A DNA stretch of 64,000 bases from Alteribacter lacisalsi (GTDB lineage Bacteria > Bacillota > Bacilli > Bacillales > Salisediminibacteriaceae), in NCBI RefSeq assembly GCF_003226345.1, contig NZ_PDOF01000001.1:1426001-1490000 (forward strand), in the 5' to 3' direction. Below, piece after piece: positions 57,506-64,000 of this stretch; the stretch's first letter is position 1, and every line of letters starts with the position of its first letter. Both the position numbers and the translations under genes were made by a program. The notes beneath the pieces were generated by a model. That model made no database searches. It was not told the DNA's origin and worked only from the letters and a program-made list of their open reading frames with translations.

Positions 57506-58825
57506 TTACATAAGATTTTTCAGTTCCTCCATGGCGGCGCGGACATTTGCTATGACTTGCTCCTCATCAAGAGTCTGTAGCTCCCTGTTTTTCATCAGGG
57601 CTCTGCCCGATACATAAACATCCGTTACATCACTGGCTTTGGAAGCATAAACGAGGTGGGATAAAACCCGGTCAGCCGGATCCGGGAGTGTGTGCATTCC
57701 GGAATGATCGACAAAAATGAAATCAGCGTCCCACCCTTTTTCAAGTCTCCCTTTGCGGCTGTATCCGAGGGATCGTGCGCCTTGTGCTGTTGCCGACTTG
57801 AGTGTGTCATATGCACTGGTAACTGTCGGGTCTTCACTTGTTCCTTTATGTATAAGTGCGGCCATCTTCATTTCCTCAAACAGATCAAGGCTGTTGTTGC
57901 TCGCAGTTGAATCTGTTCCGAGTGAGACAGAAATGCCTCTTTTCCTCATGCCGGGGACATCAGCGATACCAGAACCGAGTTTCAGATTGCTCACAGGGTT
58001 ATGAGAAACACATACCTTCTTTTCAGCAAATAGATCAAGTTCTTTTTCCGACAGATGCACACCGTGGGCGATCAGAGCTGGAAGATCAAAGAAACCGAGT
58101 TCAGCAAGGTGTTCAGCCGGTCTTTTTCCATATTGCTGTTTATGAGTTTCGACTTCCCCGCGGTTCTCTGCAAGATGCGTATGAAGAGAGATCTCATGCT
58201 CTGAAGCACGATCAATGATCATTTCCATAAATGAAGGCGGACATGTGTATGGAGCGTGAGGAGAAAGCATGACCCTGATTCTGCCGTCTGCCTCGTTGTG
58301 CCAGTTCCGGTAGAGATCTGTTGCTTCATTCAGTTTTTCCCTCTGCTCGTGCTCTGGGCAAAGACCGATCATGCCTCTGCAGAGAACACCGTTGATTCCT
58401 GAATCTTTTATCAGTTCACCGGCGGCATCCATATTGAGATGGTACATATCCAGAAACGTGGTTGTCCCGCTTTTAATCATTTCTCCGATGGCAAGGGCAT
58501 TGGCTGCTCTTGTAATTCCGGGTGTAAATGTCTGTTCTGCTGGCCACATCACTGATTCAAGCCATTTCTGCACCGGCAGATCGTCCTCCCCTGCCCCTCT
58601 GAGAAGCGCACTGCCAGTATGACCGTGTGTATTCACAAGCCCCGGAAGAACCCATTTACCCTGTGCATCAATGATCGTGTTTCCGTTCACGGTTTCAGGA
58701 GACGGTTCTCCTTCATACAAACCGTCAATAGTTCCGTTTTCCACCACCATGTATCCATTCAGGACCGGTTCTTCTTTTGAAGCCAATGTAACGAATATGC
58801 CGTTTTTTACAATTGTTCTGCTCAT
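57506..58825 (-). CDS. mtaD: 5-methylthioadenosine/S-adenosylhomocysteine deaminase
   Basis: This 439-residue amidohydrolase has the metal ligands in GLVNTHGHTGSAL, LHTHLAENRGEVE, LIAHGVHLSEKE and SLGTDSTASNNSLDLFEEM. The PGLVNTHGHT start and the SNLKLGSG segment are typical of MtaD/TrzA relatives. It turns methylthioadenosine or S-adenosylhomocysteine into the inosine form, recycling spent SAM. Radical SAM KamA uses SAM, but a link is speculation. In B. subtilis this gene is not between dinG and ypmA. Confidence 0.9.
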   Translation of the reverse strand: MSRTIVKNGIFVTLASKEEPVLNGYMVVENGTIDGLYEGEPSPETVNGNTIIDAQGKWVLPGLVNTHGHTGSALLRGAGEDDLPVQKWLESVMWPAEQTFTPGITRAANALAIGEMIKSGTTTFLDMYHLNMDAAGELIKDSGINGVLCRGMIGLCPEHEQREKLNEATDLYRNWHNEADGRIRVMLSPHAPYTCPPSFMEMIIDRASEHEISLHTHLAENRGEVETHKQQYGKRPAEHLAELGFFDLPALIAHGVHLSEKELDLFAEKKVCVSHNPVSNLKLGSGIADVPGMRKRGISVSLGTDSTASNNSLDLFEEMKMAALIHKGTSEDPTVTSAYDTLKSATAQGARSLGYSRKGRLEKGWDADFIFVDHSGMHTLPDPADRVLSHLVYASKASDVTDVYVSGRALMKNRELQTLDEEQVIANVRAAMEELKNLM

Positions 58826-58837
58826 GCTCTCCTCCCC

Positions 58838-59752
58838 TTACTCTGTTTTTGTCCCGAAAAGCTCCTTCAGCCGTATGGCAATTTCTTCAGGATAGGTTTT
58901 TTCTGCAGGGTGGACGGTGAAAATCTCATAATCGCCATCCTGCCATTTGATTGAAACGGAGCCTGCGCGGGCCGTCTGGAAGATCTCTATCCATGTCCCC
59001 TGGAGCCTCTCAAGGACAAAGGGGCTTGCTTCTTCTTCTCCGTTCTGAAAGATAACAGCTACCTGCGGATCAGCCTCATCGAGAAGCATTTGTGTTGTAC
59101 CCCTCATATTCGCAAATTCAGCTACTTTCAGAACTGCAGCGTCAACATCCCTGTTTTTTGTAAGGTAGGATTCGATCTGGTCATCCGCCACGCTCATGTA
59201 AAGGATGCGGTCGGCCTCATGCTCAAACATGATCACAGAGGCACCTTCCAGAATACCGGGACGTGTTTCTGTGTATAAAACATCTGCACTGAAGCCGTTC
59301 ATCGGTTCGAATTGACTGTTTATCGTATAAAAGTGGATCTCTGCTCCGGTTCCCTCTACAGCCGGAAGTACGTCCTGGTACATAGGTTTAGGCATATACA
59401 CTATCCCCACCCCGTAATTTTCAATCACCCAGGTCAGGTTGCCGGTGTATTCTGCCTGTTTATTTGTAAGAATAATGGCATCCACTTCTTCAATATGATA
59501 CATATCCAGCCTGATCTCAAGATCTTCCCGGGCAGACCTGTGACCTGTATCAATAAGCACAGTTTCACCGCTTCCGTTAACGGTCAGTGTGGATTCACCG
59601 TGACGCAGGTCAAAGAACGTACAGGCAATTTCCCCGCCGCCCAAATTGAGTTCCACATCCACTTCCTCCATCGCCGAAGCAGTCACAGGAAGGATCAGAA
59701 GCAGAAATAAACAAACTGCAGTTATTTTTAGGATTTTTCGTGAAAGGTTCAT
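58838..59752 (-). CDS. Secreted ComEC-like MBL-fold protein lacking metal ligands
   Basis: This 304-residue protein has a signal peptide (KILKITAVCLFLLLILPVTA, cleavage near ASA). The mature part follows the ComEC/Rec2 MBL fold strand by strand. The usual FLDVGQGD is FFDLRHGES and LIDTG is kept (67-70). The metal motif H-x-H-x-D-H is replaced by N97-K-Q99-A-E101-Y102 in ILTNKQAEYTGNL, and the later LTGD is LYMSVADD. All zinc ligands are therefore lost and hydrolysis is very unlikely. The frame is intact, so it is a pseudo-enzyme rather than a pseudogene. It lies 12 bases before mtaD on the same strand. Confidence 0.8.
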   Translation of the reverse strand: MNLSRKILKITAVCLFLLLILPVTASAMEEVDVELNLGGGEIACTFFDLRHGESTLTVNGSGETVLIDTGHRSAREDLEIRLDMYHIEEVDAIILTNKQAEYTGNLTWVIENYGVGIVYMPKPMYQDVLPAVEGTGAEIHFYTINSQFEPMNGFSADVLYTETRPGILEGASVIMFEHEADRILYMSVADDQIESYLTKNRDVDAAVLKVAEFANMRGTTQMLLDEADPQVAVIFQNGEEEASPFVLERLQGTWIEIFQTARAGSVSIKWQDGDYEIFTVHPAEKTYPEEIAIRLKELFGTKTE

Positions 59753-59819
59753 ACACTTCTCCGTCCTTCGATTGCCGGATTGTTAAGTTCCCTTTTGCAA
59801 TGGTACAATCTGTCATCCA

Positions 59820-62633
59820 TTATAACCAGTTTTTCAGATCTTCTTCCAGTTCATCGATTGTCCCTGTGGTTCTTGTAATATCCGGAAGTGATTTAATAAA
59901 CAGTCTCCCGTATCGGGTGGTTTCAATTCTTCTGTCAAGGACGATCACTGCCCCCCGGTCTGTCTGCTTTCTGATGAGCCGTCCGAATCCCTGCTTGAAC
60001 CGAATCACAGCCTGGGGTATTGCCAGATCCATAAACGGACTTTTTCCGGCCTGTTCAAGAGCCCGGGATTTTGCTTTGTAAACGGGGTCGTCAGGAGGTG
60101 TAAACGGAAGCCGTGCCATTACGAGCAGTGTAAGATCCTCCCCGGGGATGTCCACCCCTTCCCAGAAACTGCTTGTACCAAGCATCACAGCTTTATCAAA
60201 CTGCTGAAAACTCTTCGTAAGCTTCGTTCTGCTACCCCCGTTAATGCCTTGTGAGATAAGCATGAAATCTTCATCGAGGATATCCTTAAGCAGCTCATGG
60301 CACGTTTTAAGCATCTCATAGGATGTGAACAGAACGAGCATGCGTCCTTCACTGATCCGGGACAGTCTGTAAAGGTGGATCGCAATGTTTTCACAGTACA
60401 GCCTCTCATCCACTTTACCGAGTACCGGAAGATCTGTAGGGATCATTAATTTAACCTGGTCCTTCCAGGCAAATGGAGACTCAATGGCCAATTGAACAAG
60501 TGGAAAATCGCCAAGACCGAGATTTTTAATAATGTAGTCAAACTTTTTATTTACGGTCAATGTGGCAGAAGTGAGAACCACACTGTCTTTTTTTCCAAAC
60601 AGGTCGTCAGCAAGAACTCCTGATACATCGACAGGTCTCGCCTGCAGGAGAACAGTCTGCTTTGGCCCCTTTGCATCTGCTTCAAGCCAGTAAACGGTAT
60701 TTTCGTCTTTATTCAGGAGAAGGGTCTCCAGATTTTTCTGGGACTTATAAAGCCGGTCAGCAATTCTCTCCAGAGTCTGGACGAGAGCCTTATGCATTTT
60801 TAATCCTGTCTCCGTCATGCTTCTGGTGTCTTTACAGCGGTCACATTCCTCTGCGAGTGCCAGTAGTGCATGAAGAGCTTCCTGTGAAGAGAAGAGGGCT
60901 CTGGCAGCCGCCTCCCGGGCGTGCGCAATGTCCTCGGCTGCCGGATCATAAGTGATACTCACTTTACCCCGGTCATTTTTTTTCTTCTTCCTGGAAAAGG
61001 CCAGATGGTGAAGATATAAAAACAGTTCACTCATTTCTGTTTTTGCCGCTTTCACTTTCGATTCTGCTTCTGTGATTGCAGCTTTGACTAGGGGCTCTTT
61101 TCCTAAGGTACGTGAAATATTACCGATCACACCAGCCCCGTCGATGCTTCCGGTTTCATTAAATATTCTCGAGTAAGCTACGTAATCGAGGTGCGTACCC
61201 AGATGGGAAGAAGCCGCTTCTTCAAAGTGATGGGCCTCGTCAATAATACAACGATTGTAAGCCGGAAGCAGTCCGGCGCTGTTTTGATGATCAGACAGCA
61301 CAAGAGCATGATTTGTAATAATCAGATCTGCACGGTGAACTCTTTTTCTTGCGCGCTGGTAAAAACAGCGGGGATACCATGGCTGGGATCCTTCGTCATC
61401 AACGCCGGCACTGATTTCATGCCAGAACTGCCTGGCGGCCGCACTGAGGTTCAGTTCCTCAATGTCACCGGTTTTTGTTCTCGTCAGCCACACGAGAATC
61501 TGTGTTTTGGCCAGTGTTCGGTCATAATTGTCTGTCAGGTCGCTCTCCAGTACCGCCTCAAACTTCTGCAGACTTATGTAATGCTCCCGGCCTTTTATAA
61601 GGGCTGTCTGCACCTTAAAAGGAACGATCTGCTCGAGAAGGGGGACGTCCTTTTTAAGAAGCTGCTCCTGCAGTTGAATCGTATACGTGGATATTACGAC
61701 AGGCTGTTTATGCTGTTTTGCATAACAGGCTGCCGGGATCAGGTAGGCTAGACTTTTGCCGGTTCCTGTACCTGCTTCAATAAGGGCGTGCTGGCGCGTG
61801 TCAAATGCTTCATAGACCCGTTCCATCATTTGAGCCTGACCGGGACGGCTTTCATATTCATCTATAGCAGCTGTCATTCTCCCTTTATCCCCGGTAATCT
61901 GCTCCTTCAATTCGTCAAAGGTAATGTCCGCATCATCCTGTCCGGTTTCCGTTGTTTCTTTCATTTCAGGTGCAAGAGCGATTCCCCGGTATATATCAGC
62001 ATCTTCCTCTCCGAGGTGGACAGTACTCGTTTTTGAGGCAATCCATTCATCAAGAAGGGGCCGCAGACTGCTTCTGAATCGGTCTGACATCTTCCTGATC
62101 TGCTGAAGTGTCACGAGGGGCAGTGACTCAAACACAGCAAACACGTCCTGAAGAAGACGTGCGGTTGCTTCAGCGTCACTGTCAGCCCTGTGGGGCTGGT
62201 CGTGCCCGATATCAAATTCATCACTCAGCTGTGTGAGCTTAAAGCCATCTGCGGTCGGATATGCCATCCGGGCAAGTTCCACGGTGTCAAGAACCGGACC
62301 TTCAAACAGGGCATAGCCTGCTGCTTCAAGCTCATCATTTACAAATGTCAGATCAAAGTTCACGTTGTGCGCCACAAAAAACGCACCATCAAGCTTCTCT
62401 AAAAGTTCGGGTGCCACCTCACCAAAAGACGGGGCATCTTTAACCATGCTGCCGTCAATCTGAGTAAGGGACTGGATAAACGGAGGAATTTCCTGTTCGG
62501 GGTTCAGATAGCTCATAAATCGCTCTGTAATCTCTTTGCCCTCCATTACGACAAAGGCAAGCTGAATAATTCTGTCTCCCCGTTTATATGACACCCCCGT
62601 GGTTTCCGCATCCAGTATAACAAACCGTTTCAT
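59820..62633 (-). CDS. dinG: DinG family 3'-5' exonuclease/helicase-like protein
   Basis: This 937-residue protein has an N-terminal DEDD exonuclease (about 1-165, FVILDAETTG, FVAHNVNFDL, HRADSDAEATARLL). An XPD-like helicase core follows, with Walker A EAGTGTGKSLAYLIP, the DEAH box CIIDEAHHFEE, and motif VI KQGFGRLIRKQTDRG. The four-cysteine Fe-S cluster of E. coli DinG is absent (KGREHYISLQKFEAV), as I recall for Firmicutes DinG. In that group the protein is a nuclease. I start at the ATG at 62633, with GGAGG in front, not at the TTG-type upstream start that would overlap the TPR gene. Confidence 0.93.
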   Translation of the reverse strand: MKRFVILDAETTGVSYKRGDRIIQLAFVVMEGKEITERFMSYLNPEQEIPPFIQSLTQIDGSMVKDAPSFGEVAPELLEKLDGAFFVAHNVNFDLTFVNDELEAAGYALFEGPVLDTVELARMAYPTADGFKLTQLSDEFDIGHDQPHRADSDAEATARLLQDVFAVFESLPLVTLQQIRKMSDRFRSSLRPLLDEWIASKTSTVHLGEEDADIYRGIALAPEMKETTETGQDDADITFDELKEQITGDKGRMTAAIDEYESRPGQAQMMERVYEAFDTRQHALIEAGTGTGKSLAYLIPAACYAKQHKQPVVISTYTIQLQEQLLKKDVPLLEQIVPFKVQTALIKGREHYISLQKFEAVLESDLTDNYDRTLAKTQILVWLTRTKTGDIEELNLSAAARQFWHEISAGVDDEGSQPWYPRCFYQRARKRVHRADLIITNHALVLSDHQNSAGLLPAYNRCIIDEAHHFEEAASSHLGTHLDYVAYSRIFNETGSIDGAGVIGNISRTLGKEPLVKAAITEAESKVKAAKTEMSELFLYLHHLAFSRKKKKNDRGKVSITYDPAAEDIAHAREAAARALFSSQEALHALLALAEECDRCKDTRSMTETGLKMHKALVQTLERIADRLYKSQKNLETLLLNKDENTVYWLEADAKGPKQTVLLQARPVDVSGVLADDLFGKKDSVVLTSATLTVNKKFDYIIKNLGLGDFPLVQLAIESPFAWKDQVKLMIPTDLPVLGKVDERLYCENIAIHLYRLSRISEGRMLVLFTSYEMLKTCHELLKDILDEDFMLISQGINGGSRTKLTKSFQQFDKAVMLGTSSFWEGVDIPGEDLTLLVMARLPFTPPDDPVYKAKSRALEQAGKSPFMDLAIPQAVIRFKQGFGRLIRKQTDRGAVIVLDRRIETTRYGRLFIKSLPDITRTTGTIDELEEDLKNWL

Positions 62634-62659
62634 TCCTATGTTCCTCCAACTCCCGTGCT

Positions 62660-63721
62660 TCAAATCTCCGTTTCGCTCAGGCTCTCCAGAAGAGGGTGGC
62701 GCAGTTTCTGCGCGTTAACCCCCTTGATGACACGGTTATATTCCTCCGTGTCCCGCCACTTTGTCACCAGCCACAAGTATGAAATCCATATATTTGTGTT
62801 ATAAGGCCACAATTGCACAGCTTTACGGAACAACTCGCACGACTCCGTGCGTCTGTCCATAAGTCCCAGGGTCCATGCCTTGCCGTGAAGAACCATCTCA
62901 TTTTCAGGTTCATCCCCTGCTAAATGTTCGTAACAGTGAAAGGCGCAGAGAAATTCGCCCTGTTCTTCAAAAGCTGCAGCAAGCGAAAGAATAACCTCTC
63001 TTCCCGGGGCATACTGGACTGCCTCGTACCAGGCTTCATGGGCCAGCGTAACATTTCCGCCCATCAGGCGGCTCTGACCGAGCCAGTAATACGATTCGGC
63101 GTCCGGTTCTGTCTTTACAAAAGATTCAAATGAGGCTGAAGCCAGGTCGTATTTTTCCAGATAAAAATAACAAGTTCCTAAATTATATAACACATCGGGA
63201 TTATTGATAAGTGTGAGTGCTTTTTCAAAGCACATAACCGCTTCCTCCATCTGCCCTGATCTGCCTTTTAAAAGACCAAGTCCGGTATAGGCAAAATGCA
63301 GTTCAGACCTGTCGGCGCTCTGATGGATCACACTCATCAGGGCATCGAGGGCAGCTTCATCACACTCCTCATATACACAGGCGAATCCCAGATACAGAAG
63401 GAGCCTCGTCCGCTGCGGGGATGCGGCCGCTTCCCTTACCAGTTTTTCGATCGCATGTCGGTACATTTCGAGCTGAAAATACCCGAGCCCTTCTGTCGGT
63501 TCTGTTGATTCGGTAAAGGCATAGGGATTCCTGCTTCCTGATCCGATTGTTTCCCTAACTGAGGAGAGAAGCTCATGCTGGATTGTATAAAGATCAAGTA
63601 TCCTGGCATGCTCCTCTTCGAGTTGATCGAGTATGACTGCCTGCTGGGTCTCGGTAAGTTCGTGGTAATGCTCGCCGAGCCAGACGCACGTTTCCTCCCA
63701 TCCCCATGATAAATTGGACAT
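62660..63721 (-). CDS. Tetratricopeptide repeat protein
   Basis: This 353-residue protein has a helical N-terminal part (ETQQAVILDQLEEEHARILD). TPR units follow from about residue 110: LHFAYTGLGLLKGRSGQMEE, AVMCFEKALTLINNPDVLYN, GTCYFYLEKYDLASASFESF, YYWLGQSRLMGGNVTLAHEA, GREVILSLAAAFEEQGEFLC. There is no signal peptide. Partner proteins are unknown. It lies between panD and dinG, which are neighbours in B. subtilis. Its ribosome site AAAGGGGGG is buried in a long hairpin (63728-63795). Confidence 0.85.
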   Translation of the reverse strand: MSNLSWGWEETCVWLGEHYHELTETQQAVILDQLEEEHARILDLYTIQHELLSSVRETIGSGSRNPYAFTESTEPTEGLGYFQLEMYRHAIEKLVREAAASPQRTRLLLYLGFACVYEECDEAALDALMSVIHQSADRSELHFAYTGLGLLKGRSGQMEEAVMCFEKALTLINNPDVLYNLGTCYFYLEKYDLASASFESFVKTEPDAESYYWLGQSRLMGGNVTLAHEAWYEAVQYAPGREVILSLAAAFEEQGEFLCAFHCYEHLAGDEPENEMVLHGKAWTLGLMDRRTESCELFRKAVQLWPYNTNIWISYLWLVTKWRDTEEYNRVIKGVNAQKLRHPLLESLSETEI

Positions 63722-63727
63722 AAAAAT

Positions 63728-63795
63728 CCCCCCTTTCTTCTGGAACCAAGGTCCGTAAGACCCGTTAATCTAAGTGTTCCTTGAAGAAAGGGGGG
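63728..63795 (-). promoter_or_regulatory. Long hairpin that covers the ribosome site of the TPR gene
   Basis: CCCCCCTTTCTTC (63728-63740) and GAAGAAAGGGGGG (63783-63795) are exact inverse copies. Inside, GGAAC/GTTCC and GGTC/GACC arms extend the fold. On the minus-strand RNA the right-hand G run is the Shine-Dalgarno of the TPR gene, and ATTTTTATG follows. It may act as the panD terminator, a translational switch, or both. Confidence 0.6.
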
Positions 63796-63802
63796 ACTAT
63801 AC

Positions 63803-64000
63803 TCAGAAGATGCAGGTAGAAGCTGGTTCAGTGCTCATAAGCTGTGTGATTTCGTTTTTGTCATTAAGGATAGCGACTTTAGGCTGATGCTCTCTCGCAT
63901 CTTCATTTGCGATCCATTGGTATGCGATGATGATGACGCGATCATCAGGCTGAACAAGCCGAGCTGCCGCTCCGTTCAGACAGATCGTCCCGCTTCCTCT
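63803..64000 (-). CDS. panD: Aspartate 1-decarboxylase, C-terminal part (partial)
   Basis: The last 65 residues are visible and run off the right edge. They read RGSGTICLNGAAARL, then VQPDDRVIIIAYQWI and ending STEPASTCIF. NGAAARL-x-QPDD is the conserved pattern of PanD, the pyruvoyl enzyme that makes beta-alanine for pantothenate. The Gly-Ser self-cleavage site is outside the window. The gene is first in the conserved panD-dinG-ypmA order. Confidence 0.92.
   Translation of the reverse strand, partial: RGSGTICLNGAAARLVQPDDRVIIIAYQWIANEDAREHQPKVAILNDKNEITQLMSTEPASTCIF

Noticed and set aside
1-64000. tRNA, rRNA, CRISPR array, prophage or intact insertion sequence
   Set aside because: No matching structure or protein was seen; the repeated sequences present are short inverted-repeat elements and hairpins without transposase.

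Overview
The window looks like chromosome of an endospore-forming, probably halo-alkaliphilic member of the Bacillaceae. The reasons are the gene order, the sporulation genes (RacA, SspM, a Spo0E-like protein), the acidic extracellular protein tails and a moderate GC content. The block from about 45.5 kb to the right edge keeps the Bacillus subtilis order panD, dinG, ypmA, ypmB, aspB, asnS, dnaD, nth, ypoC, ponA, recU, yppC, sspM, yppE. Extra genes (a TPR protein, mtaD, a degenerate metallo-beta-lactamase, racA) are inserted in it. A genus such as Salisediminibacterium or Alkalicoccus is a guess. I see no tRNA, rRNA, CRISPR array or intact transposase.

Layout. 1-10.7 kb is a lysine catabolism island. 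It has the end of a sigma-54 activator, a sigma-54 promoter, kamA (lysine 2,3-aminomutase) and yokU. These face the acetyltransferase ablB and a minus-strand operon: aminotransferase yodT, CoA-transferase subunits yodS and yodR, deacetylase yodQ, gabT, and an aldehyde dehydrogenase. Together they can be read as lysine to beta-lysine, N-acetyl-beta-lysine, 3-oxo-acetamidohexanoyl-CoA, acetamidobutyrate, GABA, succinate semialdehyde and succinate. A divergent PucR-type regulator, a cre-like site and a palindrome lie at the operon head. 12.6-23.5 kb holds small proteins, a Cache-like/subtilisin fusion, a secreted MBL-HhH lipoprotein, an MFS pump, a patatin, DegV and a YfcC transporter. 23.8-31.1 kb holds dgk/dck, tatA/tatC, an NRDE protein, an NCS1 permease, and TelA with an unfamiliar partner. 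31.2-33.6 kb is sigI-rsgI. 33.8-45.4 kb carries an MBL hydrolase, ydbS/ydbT with a small sigma-region-1.1-like protein, ypgR/cvfC, two thioredoxin-fold proteins, a cyclase, a YeeE/YedE transporter, a nicotinamidase-like hydrolase, ytzC, a TRIC-like channel and a lipoprotein. 45.5-64 kb is the replication/repair/cell-wall block.

The most striking non-coding signal is a family of short inverted-repeat elements with nine recognisable copies, one very decayed. Their ends resemble GGCTGTTTTCGTA...TTGTTGC. Two copies have clean 8-bp flanking duplications, and in one of these the duplication contains the stop codon of the upstream gene. Every copy sits between a stop codon and a downstream hairpin, so all would be transcribed as 3' UTR. 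A second dispersed motif is a set of five hairpins sharing the core CTCACC-N-GGTGAG. Other points for a second look are an ablB that probably starts at ATT, a secreted MBL protein that has lost all its metal ligands, an orphan sigma-1.1-like protein, and a long hairpin that buries the ribosome binding site of the gene between panD and dinG.
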